Origin: Pusillimonas sp.
GTDB taxonomy: Bacteria > Pseudomonadota > Gammaproteobacteria > Burkholderiales > Burkholderiaceae_B
DNA length: 64,000 bases
Assembly: GCF_029263785.1 (NCBI RefSeq)
Contig: NZ_JAJUFE010000001.1
Location: 1 to 64,000, forward strand
Direction: 5' to 3'
Part shown: piece by piece, positions 1-10,171 of the stretch
Layout: every line of letters begins with the position of its first letter
Position numbering within the stretch: position 1 is the first letter of the stretch
The notes under the pieces: generated by a model
What the model was told of the DNA's origin: nothing
The model's database searches: none
Seen by the model: only the letters and a program-made list of their open reading frames with translations
Position numbers and translations under genes: made by a program

Positions 1-807
1 GGCCTCTTGCTCGGTTGCCAAGGCGAACAGATCAAATCCGGCCAGAAGATTCGGAACGTCGTTGCGGCGTCCCAATAAGTGAACCCGACGCGTCAGCTTT
101 CGTTGGGCGATATATTCCTGCACCTCTTCAAATATCGGTGACCCACCACCCACAAACACCAGATGCAGGTTTGGACGACCGCGAAACAGAGGCTCCATGG
201 CGTCGATCAGGGCACGGTGCCCCTTCTTGGCTCTCATGACGGCCACACAACCCACGACGATGTCGTTTTGCGCGAGCTTCAGCTCTTCCCGCAGGGTTGA
301 CGGCTTGTTCCAGGGCTTGATATTGACCACCGGATACACAGTTGCCACATGGGAAGCCGGCACACCGCGGCTGATCAGATGATTGCGCACAAAATTGCTG
401 GCAGTAGTAACCCGGTGCGGAACGATCGTGTAAGACAACAATGACCCAACACGTTTGGCCAAATGACGCGTCCGTACTATTAGCGGCGTACCCGCCAACC
501 GCCCTGCCATGCCCGCAAGAAGGGTGTCACGCCGGCTGTGAGTATTGAGGACATCAAAGTGCCCCTCGCGAAGGACCTTGCGCAGCCTGATCACGCCCTT
601 GATGTAATTTGCCGGGCCGTCCATCAGAAGTGTATGGACGGTGAAGCCATCGTCGCGCAGGCGCTGAGCCAATAGCGCATGGGGCTGACAGATGGCTTCC
701 ATATGATGCCCACGCTCACGCATGGCCGTCATCATCTGGTGTATGTATTGTTCCTGCCCCCCAAAACTGGTGGCTGCCTCGGAATGGATAATGCGCAACG
801 GCTTCAT
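1..807 (-). CDS. Glycosyltransferase, GT4/GT1-like (3' end outside window)
   Basis: The frame is open from the ATG at 807 to the left edge, giving 269 residues with no stop. The start MKPLRIIHSEAATSFGGQEQ is typical of a GT-B N-terminal Rossmann half (glycine-rich loop FGGQE). Later come a LNTHSRRDTLLAG stretch and VVGCVAVMRAKKGH, which resembles the donor-binding half of family 4 enzymes. It probably transfers a sugar from a nucleotide sugar to lipopolysaccharide or another surface glycan at the inner membrane; donor and acceptor cannot be read. Its ATG overlaps the dnaE stop in an ATGA, so it is probably translated with dnaE. The C-terminal EX7E region is not visible, so the family assignment is moderate. 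Confidence 0.75.
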   Translation of the reverse strand, partial: MKPLRIIHSEAATSFGGQEQYIHQMMTAMRERGHHMEAICQPHALLAQRLRDDGFTVHTLLMDGPANYIKGVIRLRKVLREGHFDVLNTHSRRDTLLAGMAGRLAGTPLIVRTRHLAKRVGSLLSYTIVPHRVTTASNFVRNHLISRGVPASHVATVYPVVNIKPWNKPSTLREELKLAQNDIVVGCVAVMRAKKGHRALIDAMEPLFRGRPNLHLVFVGGGSPIFEEVQEYIAQRKLTRRVHLLGRRNDVPNLLAGFDLFALATEQEA

Positions 808-3800
808 TGGTAGGCGATCTCCACGCCGTCAGCGCTGACCCAACCCTGCAATTGATCCAGCATGTCATCTGCCATGCGTACTCGCCATTCATCGCCTAAA
901 CGCAGGATACATTGATAAGTGTCACGTTCAAGACACACCTCGACATTGACACCCGGTGCATCCGCATCGGAAGAGGCGCGAAACGGGTCAAGAACCTCAG
1001 CTAGCCGCTGAAGGTCGGCATTGCCATTGAGGGTAATGCGCAATGCTCTGGCCCGCGCCTCGCGCGCCAGCTGAAGATCGTAAATTTCTTCGGCCGACAC
1101 CCGTAAGCCGCCCGAATAATCGTCGTTACTGACCTTGCCATGCACAATGACCAGCCGGTCTTCCTTCAACCTGTCTCGATGCTGCTCGTACAACTCGTTG
1201 AACACTGCTACCTCGACTTGTGCCGAGCCATCGTCCAGTACCGCGTAAAGCATTTTGCCGCGACGTGTCATGCGCGGACGAACTGAGGCCAGCACGCCCG
1301 CAAACCACTGCAAGCCCCGCGCAGGCTCAAGGCGGGCGAGTGGCTTGGGAGCGAAGCGGCGCACCTCGTCCCGCCAGGCATCGAACAGATGGGCACTGAA
1401 GAAGAATCCTAACGCGGCCTTTTCCTCGGTGAGTTTTGTACGCAAATCCCAAGGGGCTACTTTGGCCAGTTCTCCTTCGACAATGTCGTCGCTGTCATCA
1501 TCGAACAGAGAAACCTGATTTGCACTGCGCTCGGCCTGTTCGGCAGCTTCGATCGCGTTGCCCAGGGTGGCGAGCAAAGCCGCACGGTTCTCGTCGATGG
1601 AATCGAACGCTCCCGCACGGATCATGGCTTCAATACTGCGCCTGTTGACGGTATGACGATCTATTCGACGACAAAAATCGAACAGGCTCTTGAACGGCCC
1701 GCCCTCCTGTCGCGCGCGAATGATCTCTTCCACGGCTGCCTGGCCGGTACCCTTGATGGCACCCAGCCCATATCGGATCGTGCGCGGCGGACGCCCCTGT
1801 TCGGTATGCGCGTCGGCGACCGGCTCGAAGCGATAGTTCGAATCGTTGACGTCGGGCGGCAGCACCTCGACCCCGTTGGCCAGGGCATCCTTCCAGAAAA
1901 CCTGCACCTTGTCGGTATCGTCCATGTCGGATGACAGGGTTGCAGCAAGGAACTCCGCCGGGTGGTACACCTTGAGCCATGCGGTCTGATACGCAATCAG
2001 GGCGTAAGCCGCCGAGTGACTCTTGTTGAATCCGTAGCCCGCGAACTTTTCCATCAGGTCGAACAGCTTGACCGCAAGCTCTGCATCGTAACCCTTCTCG
2101 ACGGCACCCTTTTCAAAGATGGCGCGGTGCTTGGCCATTTCTTCAGGCTTCTTCTTGCCCATCGCCCGGCGCAGCATGTCGGCGCCACCCAAGGTGTAGC
2201 CGCCAATGATCTGCGAAATCAGCATCACCTGTTCCTGATACACGATGACGCCGTAGGTACTGCGCAGGACGGGCTCAAGATCCTTGTGGAAATAGTCGAC
2301 TTCGGCACGTCCATGCTTGCGGTTGACAAAGTCGACCACCATGCCTGATTCAAGCGGCCCGGGGCGATACAACGCCAACATGGCTATGACGTCCTCAAAC
2401 GTGTTTGGGCGCAGACTGCGCAGCAATTCTTTCATGCCGCGAGACTCAAGCTGGAAGACCGCCGTGGTGTTTCCTTCGCTCAGCAGTTGATAGGTAGCGG
2501 CATCATCCAGTGGCAATGCCATGATGTCGAAGTCGCGCTTGTCCTCGTTAAACTTGCGCACGTGCCGTACGGCCCAATCCAGAATGGTCAGGTTGCGCAG
2601 GCCAAGGAAGTCGAACTTGACGAGACCTGCGGCCTCGACATCGTCCTTGTCGAACTGAGAGACTGCACTGGCATCGACACCGGGCTGACGGTACAAGGGA
2701 CAAAAGTCGGTCAATTTGCCAGGTGCAATCAACACGCCGCCGGCGTGCATCCCAATATTGCGGGTCAGGCCTTCCAGAGGGCGCGCCAGGTCTACCAACG
2801 CCCTTACTTCTTCGTCCTGGTCGTAGCGCTCCTTGAATGCAGGCTCGTCTTTCAGCGTTCGCTCCAGGCTCCAAGGGTCAGCCGGGTTGAACGGGATCAG
2901 CTTGGAGAGCCCGTCGCACAGCATGTACGGCATCTCCAGGACTCGGCCCACGTCGCGCACGACTGCCTTCGCTCCCAGGGTACCGAAAGTCGCGATCTGA
3001 CTCACCGCCTCTTTCCCGTATTTCTGCTTGACGTAGTCGATGACCCGCTCGCGATTGTCCTGGCAGAAATCGATATCGAAATCGGGCATCGACACTCGCT
3101 CGGGATTGAGGAAACGCTCGAACAGCAAGTCGTACCTGATTGGATCCAGATCGGTAATGCCTAGCGAATACGCCACCAGCGACCCCGCGCCCGAACCCCT
3201 TCCCGGCCCGACCGGCACGCCATTTTGCTTGCCCCAGTTGATGAAGTCGGCGACGATCAGAAAGTAGCCTGGAAAGCCCATGCTGATGATGGTCTTGCAC
3301 TCCCAGTCCAGGCGCTCGAGGTATTGCGGATAATTCTTTTGCCGTTCTTCTTCATCGGGAAACAACTGCCGCATGCGCTTTTCGAGCCCTTCGCGTGAAA
3401 GCTGAACCAGATAGTCCGCAAGCGTCACACCGTCTGGAGTGGGAAAGTCAGGAAGCTGCGGCTTGCCCAACTGCAGCTCAAGCGAACAACGCTTCGCAAT
3501 TTCGACAGTGTTCGCGATCGCCGAAGGTACGTCTGCAAACCGCTGCATCATCTCATCAGTGTCGAGCAGGTATTGATCCTTGCTGAAACGACGCACCCGC
3601 TTCGGGTTGGCAAGCTGCTCGCCTTCGGCAATACATACACGTGCTTCGTGCGCCCGAAAATCCTCAGCCTGCAGGAACTGCACGGGGTGTGTCGCCACCA
3701 CGGGCAGGTCAAGCTCTGCCGCCAGACGCATGGCTGCCTGCACATAATTCTCGTCGGCCTCAAAGACACGCTGAAGTTCGATGTAATACGCGCCCGGAAA

Positions 3801-4289
3801 CGCCGCCGCCCATTGATTGGCCATGTCGCGCGCAAGATCCGGCTTGCCGGCCTCGAGGGCCTGCCCCACGTCGCCGGCTCGCCCGCCAGAAAGCACAATG
3901 AGACCTTCAAGCCCCATCAGCCAATCGCGCCGTACCTCCGCCCTGCCTGCCTTCTGATTATCCAGCCACGCCCGGGTAAGCAAGTCACACAAATTGAGAT
4001 AGCCGGCGTGATTGCGCACCAGTACAAGAATTCGATGCGGCTTATCAGCGTCAAGCTCGTTTTCAAGCCACAGATCGCAGCCCGCTATAGGCTTGACGCC
4101 GGCGTTTCTTGCCGCCTTGTAGAACTTGATCAAGCCGAACAGATTTGCCAGATCGGTCAGCGCCACCGCAGGCTGACCGAAACTTGCAACTCGTTTTACC
4201 AGCTGTGGAATGCGAACAATGCCGTCCACGACTGAAAACTCAGAGTGGACACGCAAATGGACAAAAGATGAGGGCAAGGGGGAATTCAT
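804..4289 (-). CDS. dnaE: DNA polymerase III subunit alpha
   Basis: Catalytic subunit of the replicative polymerase. I chose the ATG at 4289 (1161 aa, normal for DnaE1) because the homologous sequence begins near SFVHLRVHSEFS; a longer frame upstream adds a non-conserved tail. Visible in order are the N-terminal PHP domain, the polymerase core with PDFDIDF carrying two catalytic aspartates near residue 400, the HhH region, a beta-clamp binding peptide QVSLFDD near residue 922, the OB fold and the C-terminal tau-binding region. The stop overlaps the start of the downstream glycosyltransferase. It lies 82 bp downstream of hrpA on the same strand. The PHP domain begins with the usual HVHSEFS-like metal ligands; whether it is active was not judged. 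Confidence 0.97.
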   Translation of the reverse strand: MNSPLPSSFVHLRVHSEFSVVDGIVRIPQLVKRVASFGQPAVALTDLANLFGLIKFYKAARNAGVKPIAGCDLWLENELDADKPHRILVLVRNHAGYLNLCDLLTRAWLDNQKAGRAEVRRDWLMGLEGLIVLSGGRAGDVGQALEAGKPDLARDMANQWAAAFPGAYYIELQRVFEADENYVQAAMRLAAELDLPVVATHPVQFLQAEDFRAHEARVCIAEGEQLANPKRVRRFSKDQYLLDTDEMMQRFADVPSAIANTVEIAKRCSLELQLGKPQLPDFPTPDGVTLADYLVQLSREGLEKRMRQLFPDEEERQKNYPQYLERLDWECKTIISMGFPGYFLIVADFINWGKQNGVPVGPGRGSGAGSLVAYSLGITDLDPIRYDLLFERFLNPERVSMPDFDIDFCQDNRERVIDYVKQKYGKEAVSQIATFGTLGAKAVVRDVGRVLEMPYMLCDGLSKLIPFNPADPWSLERTLKDEPAFKERYDQDEEVRALVDLARPLEGLTRNIGMHAGGVLIAPGKLTDFCPLYRQPGVDASAVSQFDKDDVEAAGLVKFDFLGLRNLTILDWAVRHVRKFNEDKRDFDIMALPLDDAATYQLLSEGNTTAVFQLESRGMKELLRSLRPNTFEDVIAMLALYRPGPLESGMVVDFVNRKHGRAEVDYFHKDLEPVLRSTYGVIVYQEQVMLISQIIGGYTLGGADMLRRAMGKKKPEEMAKHRAIFEKGAVEKGYDAELAVKLFDLMEKFAGYGFNKSHSAAYALIAYQTAWLKVYHPAEFLAATLSSDMDDTDKVQVFWKDALANGVEVLPPDVNDSNYRFEPVADAHTEQGRPPRTIRYGLGAIKGTGQAAVEEIIRARQEGGPFKSLFDFCRRIDRHTVNRRSIEAMIRAGAFDSIDENRAALLATLGNAIEAAEQAERSANQVSLFDDDSDDIVEGELAKVAPWDLRTKLTEEKAALGFFFSAHLFDAWRDEVRRFAPKPLARLEPARGLQWFAGVLASVRPRMTRRGKMLYAVLDDGSAQVEVAVFNELYEQHRDRLKEDRLVIVHGKVSNDDYSGGLRVSAEEIYDLQLAREARARALRITLNGNADLQRLAEVLDPFRASSDADAPGVNVEVCLERDTYQCILRLGDEWRVRMADDMLDQLQGWVSADGVEIAYQ

Positions 4290-4371
4290 GCTAGGGATTG
4301 TACTGAAACCACGCGCTGGACAAGCCTGCGACAAGCTGCCGATTCGTACTGCCGTTTTCCATAAAATGTTC

Positions 4372-7300
4372 TCACCTCTGCTGTGCCGCCCAGGTCTTTT
4401 GCAGACGCTTCACGGATACAGGCATTGGGGTACGCAGCTCTTGGGCAAACAGCGCCACACGCAGTTCCTCAAGCAGCCATCTGAACTCGTCCAGACCAGA
4501 ATCTGGCGCCCCCTTCAACGCCGACCGCGCGCGCTGATACTGGACAACAAGTGGTGCCATCTCGGACATCAGGCGCCGGTCCCTTCCGGGATCCGCGCGC
4601 AACTTTTCGATACGCGCCTGAGCCGCCTTGAGGTAGCGGGGAAAATGGCCCAGTTGCTTATAGGGTGTATCTCGAACAAACCATTTGGACATCAGTGCCG
4701 CGATCTGGCCTGACAGGTCGGCATGGCTGTCCGGATGCGCTTTGGCCTGGGGAAGCTTCTTCATGAGCGCGGACCACTCGCCAAGTATCGTACCTACCAG
4801 GCGGGCAACTTCCTGCGTCAACAGACCAAGGCGACTGCGCCCGTCGGCAACTCGCTTCTCGAAGGTTTCCCGGTTGTGAGGCCAGGGCTCGGCAAGGCAG
4901 GCCTGAGCCAACGCCGCATCAATGATCTGGTCGCGCAACTCTTCCTGTGTGCCCAGGCTTATGTAAAGCATGCTCATGCGCGTCAGTCCGTCCAGGTTCT
5001 TCTCCAGAAATTTGACCTGGTCACGCAACGCCAGACGAAATAGCCGCAGCAAGCCCGTACGATGACGCTTTTTGGCTTCGACCGGATCATCGAACACGTC
5101 CAGATCACAGTGTGTATGACGATCAATCAAGGCCGGGTAACCCACGAAAGATTGGCCCTTGCGTCGAATTTCCAACAACTCCGGCAATTCTCCGAACGAC
5201 CAATCAACGAGATTCTCGTGGGACAACACCTGACCGACGCTTTCGTCCCCCGCAGCCACCTTCTGGAACGACGCCTGAGCCTGACTGCCATGCTCAGCCT
5301 TGAGCTGGTCAAGATTTCGGCCGCCCGACAGCATGCGGCCATGCTCATCCACAATCTTGAAATTCATGAATAAATGAGCCGGAAGCGTCTCGGTCTTGAA
5401 ATCACTCAGCTCAGGCCGAACCTTGACCTGCTCCCACAGATCGCTTCGCAGGGCCTCCAGCAAGCCGGTGTCCGGATCGGCAGCACGCGAAAACCAGCGC
5501 TCATGGAAACCCGCTGCATACTCGGGCAAAGGCACACAATGCCTGCGCATCCGTTGTGGAAGAGACTTCAACAACATTTGAACCTTCTCTTTCAACATGC
5601 CCGGTACCAGCCATTCGCAGCGCATGGGATCGACCTTGTTCAGCGCGAAGAGCGGCACGGTCAGCGTAACGCCGTCCCGGACCGATCCCGGCTCAAAGTG
5701 GTAGTCAAGTGACATTTCCACTCCGTCCCACACCACCTTTTTGGGAAAGACATCGGTAGTGACACCGGCCGCCTCGTGGCGCATGATGCCATCCCGTGTG
5801 AGTCGCAAGCCATCCAGCGTTGCCTTGTCAAGGCCGCTCGCCCATTTCTCAAGAGTGGCTGACTGGAATATGCCGGCCGGAAGCTTCTGATCGTAAAACG
5901 CATAGATCAGGGAATCGTCGACCAGAATATCCGGACGCCGAGCCTGATGCTCGAGCTTTTCTATCTTGGCGATCAGTTGTCGGTTGTGATTAATGAACGA
6001 TAGACGGGTGTCGATATCACCGGGGACCAGAGCTTCGCGAATGAAGATCTCCCGCGCCTGAACCGGATCCACCTTTCCATAACTGATGCGACGACCCGAA
6101 TAGACCGGCAGTCCGTATAGGGTAGCCCGCTCGTTGGCGACGACTTGTCCGCTTTTTCTGTCCCAGCGCGGCTCCGACCAGACCCGCTTTATCAGGTGGG
6201 CTCCCGCGCGCTCAAGCCAAGGCGGCTCGATTCGAGCCACGCAGCGCGCATACAGGCGTGTGGTCTCGACAAGCTCACCGGCCACAATCCAGCGCCCGGC
6301 CTTCTTCACCAGAGCTGATCCAGGATGGATTTGAAAACGGATATCTCGTGCTCCAAGATAGCCACCACCCTCTTCATTCTTTAACCCGATATTCCCGAGC
6401 AGGCCGGATAGCAAGGCCATGTGAACCTGCTCATAGGTGGCAGGCAAGGTGTTTACGCGCCACTGTTGCTCGCCGACGAGCGCGGCCAACTGTCCATGCA
6501 CGTCGCGCCATTCTCGCAATCGCGCAGGCGACAAAAAGTTCTGGCGTAACAACGCAATCAGCTTGCGCTGGGAACCCTTGTGCGCGACTTGCTCGTGATA
6601 CCAGGTCCAGAGCTTCAGATAAGAGAGGAACTCGGATTTATCGTCACGAAACCTGGCATGAGCTGCTTCAGCCGCTTCTCGCTGAACCATGGGTCGGTCA
6701 CGAGGGTCCTGTACGGACAGGGCCGCAGCAATGATCAACATCTCCGAGAGACATTGCTGGGCGTTAGCCTCGAGTATCATGCGTGCCAGGCGGGGATCGA
6801 CCGGCAGTCGAGCCAGCGAGCGCCCCGTGGCGGTCAGTTGGTTGGACCCGTCCAGTGCTCCCAGCTCCTGAAGCTGCTGATACCCATCGGCAATCGCTCG
6901 ACCGGTGGGAGCGTCCACAAACGGAAAGGTTTCAATGTCATCCAATCGCAATGACTTCATGCGCAGTATGACCGAGGCCAGTGACGAACGCAGGATCTCG
7001 GGATCGGTAAAGGCAGGGCGCGACTTGAAGTCGGCTTCATCGTAGAGGCGAATACAAACCCCCGGGCCGACTCGACCGCAACGCCCCGCACGCTGATTGG
7101 CTGATGCCTGACTGATTGGCTCTATGCGCAGCTGCTCAACCTTGTTACGCCATGAATAGCGCTTGACGCGGGCAAGGCCGCTATCCACGACGAATCGGAT
7201 ACCTGGCACTGTAAGCGACGTCTCCGCCACATTGGTCGCAAGGACAATTCGGCGTGCATTGCCGCTGGGCTTGAAAATACGCTCTTGCTCAGCCTGTGAA

Positions 7301-8223
7301 AGGCGGGCAAACAAGGCAAGTACTTCAGAACCAGGCGGGTGCTGCTTGCGTAACGATTCAGCGGCTTCCCGAATTTCTCGCTCACCCGGCAAAAAGACCA
7401 GCACATCGCCCGGACCGTATCGGGCGCACTCGGCTACGGCATCCACCACCGCGCTTATCAGATCGCGCTCTTCATCTTGAGCGGATTCAGATTTGCCGCT
7501 GACCCGCCTTGCAGCAACATCATTACCGACTTCATCGAGTATCGGCCGGTACAGCACCTCGACCGGATACAGCCGCCCGGAGACTTCAATGACCGGTGCC
7601 GGGCGTCCGTCGATGGCAAAGTGCCTGGAAAACTTGTCGGCATCAATCGTTGCCGACGTGATGATCAGCTTCAGGTCTGGTCGCTTGGGCAGCAGCTGCT
7701 TCAGGAAACCCAGCAGAAAATCGATATTGAGACTACGCTCGTGCGCCTCATCAATGATGATGGTGTCGTAGCGGCGAAGCAGCGGGTCTCGCTGGGATTC
7801 CGCCAGCAGTATGCCGTCCGTCATTAGCTTGATCGCTGTCCCGGCACCGCTGCGATCACTGAAGCGTATCTGGTAGCCCACCCAGTCACCCAACTCGGAG
7901 CCAAGTTCTTCGGCCACTCGTCGAGCCACGGAAGTGGCCGCCAGACGCCGGGGTTGCGTATGCGCGATCAGGCCATTTTGCCCTCTTCCAAGCTCAAGGC
8001 AGATCTTGGGCAACTGTGTGGTCTTGCCCGACCCGGTTTCACCACTTACGATAATGACCTGATGCTGGCCGATTGCCGCAGCAATGTCGTCACGTCGCGC
8101 ACTGACTGGCAGGTCTTCGGGGTAATGGATCGGCGGCAGTGGCCGAGTGATTTTGGCCCGGGCGCGATTGCGGCTGGACTCTCTTCTGTGTTGGTTTACC
8201 GACAATTCGACGGGCTCTTCCAT
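4372..8223 (-). CDS. hrpA: ATP-dependent RNA helicase HrpA
   Basis: DEAH-box helicase of 1283 aa, matching the large HrpA family (about 1300 aa) rather than HrpB. Walker A GETGSGKT lies at residues 61-68, the DEAH box in IIIDEAHERS near residue 157, the SAT motif follows, and QRAGRCGR is motif VI. After the RecA domains come the HA2/OB-fold region and a long C-terminal DUF3418-type domain. In E. coli HrpA works on mRNA processing and on stalled ribosomes. I chose the ATG at 8223, which gives MEEPVELSVN; further upstream the frame runs into the argA promoter region. A weak AGAG lies 5 nt before the start. It is divergent from argA with 55 bp between them. Confidence 0.95.
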   Translation of the reverse strand: MEEPVELSVNQHRRESSRNRARAKITRPLPPIHYPEDLPVSARRDDIAAAIGQHQVIIVSGETGSGKTTQLPKICLELGRGQNGLIAHTQPRRLAATSVARRVAEELGSELGDWVGYQIRFSDRSGAGTAIKLMTDGILLAESQRDPLLRRYDTIIIDEAHERSLNIDFLLGFLKQLLPKRPDLKLIITSATIDADKFSRHFAIDGRPAPVIEVSGRLYPVEVLYRPILDEVGNDVAARRVSGKSESAQDEERDLISAVVDAVAECARYGPGDVLVFLPGEREIREAAESLRKQHPPGSEVLALFARLSQAEQERIFKPSGNARRIVLATNVAETSLTVPGIRFVVDSGLARVKRYSWRNKVEQLRIEPISQASANQRAGRCGRVGPGVCIRLYDEADFKSRPAFTDPEILRSSLASVILRMKSLRLDDIETFPFVDAPTGRAIADGYQQLQELGALDGSNQLTATGRSLARLPVDPRLARMILEANAQQCLSEMLIIAAALSVQDPRDRPMVQREAAEAAHARFRDDKSEFLSYLKLWTWYHEQVAHKGSQRKLIALLRQNFLSPARLREWRDVHGQLAALVGEQQWRVNTLPATYEQVHMALLSGLLGNIGLKNEEGGGYLGARDIRFQIHPGSALVKKAGRWIVAGELVETTRLYARCVARIEPPWLERAGAHLIKRVWSEPRWDRKSGQVVANERATLYGLPVYSGRRISYGKVDPVQAREIFIREALVPGDIDTRLSFINHNRQLIAKIEKLEHQARRPDILVDDSLIYAFYDQKLPAGIFQSATLEKWASGLDKATLDGLRLTRDGIMRHEAAGVTTDVFPKKVVWDGVEMSLDYHFEPGSVRDGVTLTVPLFALNKVDPMRCEWLVPGMLKEKVQMLLKSLPQRMRRHCVPLPEYAAGFHERWFSRAADPDTGLLEALRSDLWEQVKVRPELSDFKTETLPAHLFMNFKIVDEHGRMLSGGRNLDQLKAEHGSQAQASFQKVAAGDESVGQVLSHENLVDWSFGELPELLEIRRKGQSFVGYPALIDRHTHCDLDVFDDPVEAKKRHRTGLLRLFRLALRDQVKFLEKNLDGLTRMSMLYISLGTQEELRDQIIDAALAQACLAEPWPHNRETFEKRVADGRSRLGLLTQEVARLVGTILGEWSALMKKLPQAKAHPDSHADLSGQIAALMSKWFVRDTPYKQLGHFPRYLKAAQARIEKLRADPGRDRRLMSEMAPLVVQYQRARSALKGAPDSGLDEFRWLLEELRVALFAQELRTPMPVSVKRLQKTWAAQQR

Positions 8224-8249
8224 GAAAACTCTAATAAAGCGGGTACCAG

Positions 8250-8262
8250 TCATTATAATTTT
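8250..8262. promoter_or_regulatory. Shared -10 element between hrpA and argA
   Basis: The 55-bp gap between the divergent genes holds the self-complementary core ATTATAAT. It offers a perfect TATAAT on the plus strand (8254-8259) and an overlapping one on the minus strand. No good -35 hexamer is seen on either side. A bidirectional promoter is an inference from position and the match. Confidence 0.35.
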
Positions 8263-8278
8263 GCATTGATGTAAAAAC

Positions 8279-9658
8279 ATGGGAACCCGCGTGCACAACG
8301 ATTTGGTCCAAAACGACACGGAAACCCTTTCGGCGCACGATGCGCCTGAATTTGCCCCAGCCCAGTTCGTGCGCTGGTTCCGCGAGGTTGCGCCTTACGT
8401 GCACGACTTTCGCGGCAAGACCTTTGTCGTCGCGTTTGGCGGCGAACTGGTCATAGACGGCGCACTGAACACCCTTATCCAAGACCTTTCGCTGCTGTCG
8501 GCCTTGGGTGTGAAGCTGGTACTTGTCCACGGTTCGCGCCCCCAGGTCAATGAGCAGCTCAAGCTCAAGGGTTACACCACACAGTTTGGCCGCGGTACCG
8601 AACCGACCTCGCCAGAGGCTCTGGAATGCGCCAAGGAAGCCGCCGGCGAGATTCGCCTTGACATCGAAGCGGCGTTCAGTCAGGGCTTGCCCAATACTCC
8701 GATGTCCCACGCCAAGATCCGGGTAATTTCGGGCAACTTCGTCACCGCGCGTCCGGTAGGTGTCATTGATGGGATTGACCACCAGCACACCGGCGCAGTT
8801 CGCAAGCTGGATATCGACGCGATCAAGGCCGTGATGAACCAGGGTGCCATCGTACTGTTGTCGCCGCTGGGGTTCTCGCCTACGGGCGAAGCCTTCAACC
8901 TCGCCATGGAAGAACTCGCCACAAGTGTTGCCGTGGCGTTGCGGGCCGAAAAGCTTATCTTCCTGACCCAGGATCATATCGTCCGTCTCGAAGACGGCTC
9001 GGTAGACACCGAACTGGCGCGTGAAGAGGCAGACGCTTTGCTGGCCTCGGGCAAGCTCGACGAAGAAACCGCCTCGTTCCTTACGCACGCTTCCCGTGCC
9101 GTCAAACGCGGCGTCGCCCGAGCCCACCTGCTTCCGTACACACTGGACGGAAGCGTACTGCTAGAAATCTTCACCCACGACGGGGTGGGCACCATGGTGG
9201 TCGAAGACAATCTTGATGATCTTCGCCCCGCTACCATGGATGATATCGGTGCCATCGTGCAGCTGATTGAGCCTCTTGAGGCCGACGGCACTCTTGTGCC
9301 ACGTGGACGGGCAACCATTGAACGCGAAGTTGAGCTGTTCACGGTTCTGGAACACGACGGTGTCATCTACGGATGCGTCGCGCTTAAACCGTATCTGGAC
9401 GAAGGGATGGTCGAGATGGCCTGCCTGATCGTCCATCCCGAATGGCAAGGTGAAGGCGAAGGCGAAATGCTGCTCAGACATGCCGAAGGCAAGGCCCGCG
9501 CCATGGGTGCGCGCCGTCTGTTTGTCCTGACCACCCGAACCTCACATTGGTTCATGAAGCGCGGTTTCGCGCGCGGCGGCGTCTCCGACCTGCCCAAGGA
9601 GCGCCAGGCGCATTACAACCGGTCTCGCAACAGTCTCATATTTATCAAGCGGCTTTGA
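8279..9658 (+). CDS. argA: Amino-acid N-acetyltransferase (N-acetylglutamate synthase)
   Basis: First enzyme of arginine synthesis: acetyl-CoA plus glutamate to N-acetylglutamate, in the cytoplasm. The 459 aa contain an amino-acid-kinase-like domain (about residues 25-290, with FVVAFGGELV and LVLVHGSRPQVN) followed by a GNAT domain from about residue 306 (acetyl-CoA loop region HPEWQGEGEGEMLL). This is the classical ArgA fusion and its length is close to the 443 aa of E. coli. The ATG at 8279 lacks a Shine-Dalgarno sequence. A GTG at 8291, preceded by GGGAA, is an alternative start that would remove four residues. It is likely feedback-inhibited by arginine, as known for the family. Confidence 0.95.
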   Translation: MGTRVHNDLVQNDTETLSAHDAPEFAPAQFVRWFREVAPYVHDFRGKTFVVAFGGELVIDGALNTLIQDLSLLSALGVKLVLVHGSRPQVNEQLKLKGYTTQFGRGTEPTSPEALECAKEAAGEIRLDIEAAFSQGLPNTPMSHAKIRVISGNFVTARPVGVIDGIDHQHTGAVRKLDIDAIKAVMNQGAIVLLSPLGFSPTGEAFNLAMEELATSVAVALRAEKLIFLTQDHIVRLEDGSVDTELAREEADALLASGKLDEETASFLTHASRAVKRGVARAHLLPYTLDGSVLLEIFTHDGVGTMVVEDNLDDLRPATMDDIGAIVQLIEPLEADGTLVPRGRATIEREVELFTVLEHDGVIYGCVALKPYLDEGMVEMACLIVHPEWQGEGEGEMLLRHAEGKARAMGARRLFVLTTRTSHWFMKRGFARGGVSDLPKERQAHYNRSRNSLIFIKRL

Positions 9659-9782
9659 TTTTGTGCTGCGCCCGGCAATCACCGCGCCGCTGCAAGGCCA
9701 TCAGTCTGCCATCGCGCCTGCCTTCGCGAAGCTTGTACAATGAAGCCATTGATCAATCGTACTTTCACGAGGTAGTAACGTC

Positions 9783-10055
9783 ATGGCACGCATGGTCCAA
9801 TGTGTAAAACTCAAACGCGAAGCCGAAGGCCTGGATGCGCCGCCCTATCCCGGCGAACTCGGCATGCGTATCTGGCAAAACATCTCGAAGCAGGCCTGGG
9901 CTCAATGGATCGAGACACAAACTCGCCTGGTCAACGAAAACCGTCTCAATCTGGCCGATATTCGTGCACGTAAATATCTGGCACAACAAATGGAAAGCTA
10001 CCTGTTCGACGACGCACACGTCGAAGCCCAGGGATACGTCCCTCCGTCAGAATAA
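9783..10055 (+). CDS. yggX: Oxidative damage protection protein / probable Fe(2+)-trafficking protein YggX
   Basis: A 90-aa protein beginning [17 protein letters not shown] with the conserved Cys7, and containing PYPGELG and the [13 protein letters not shown] block typical of YggX. Family members protect iron-sulfur enzymes from oxidative damage and may hand over Fe(2+). Length matches the family (about 90 aa). It lies 124 bp downstream of argA and may have its own start site; a TACAAT at 9736-9741 is a possible -10. It is followed at once by a long hairpin (10054-10140). Confidence 0.95.
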   Translation: MARMVQCVKLKREAEGLDAPPYPGELGMRIWQNISKQAWAQWIETQTRLVNENRLNLADIRARKYLAQQMESYLFDDAHVEAQGYVPPSE

Positions 10056-10140
10056 AAAACGGATGCTTTGAACCACCCCAAAAAGTTGGATACCAATCCA
10101 GCCTTTGGGGAGCACGGTTCGCTTCGACATCCGTTTTTTT
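10054..10140. terminator. Long nested hairpin between yggX and phoU, likely bidirectional terminator
   Basis: Four successive arms pair in nested order: ACGGATG (from 10059) with CATCCGT (ending 10134), GAACC (10070) with GGTTC (10116-10120), CCCCAAA (10077) with TTTGGGG (10104-10110), and TGGAT with ATCCA around a 4-nt loop near 10093. The outer arm is flanked by an A run on the left and seven T on the right, so each strand ends in a U tract. It sits between the convergent yggX and phoU, which fits termination of both. The unpaired bulges and 87-nt length are unusual for a simple terminator. Confidence 0.8.
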
Positions 10141-10171
10141 GCCCCGACCCCGGGGCGAAGTGCAAATCCAA

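Noticed and set aside
8231-9127. Open frame on the minus strand opposite argA
   Set aside because: Shadow of argA; the real hrpA start is at 8223.
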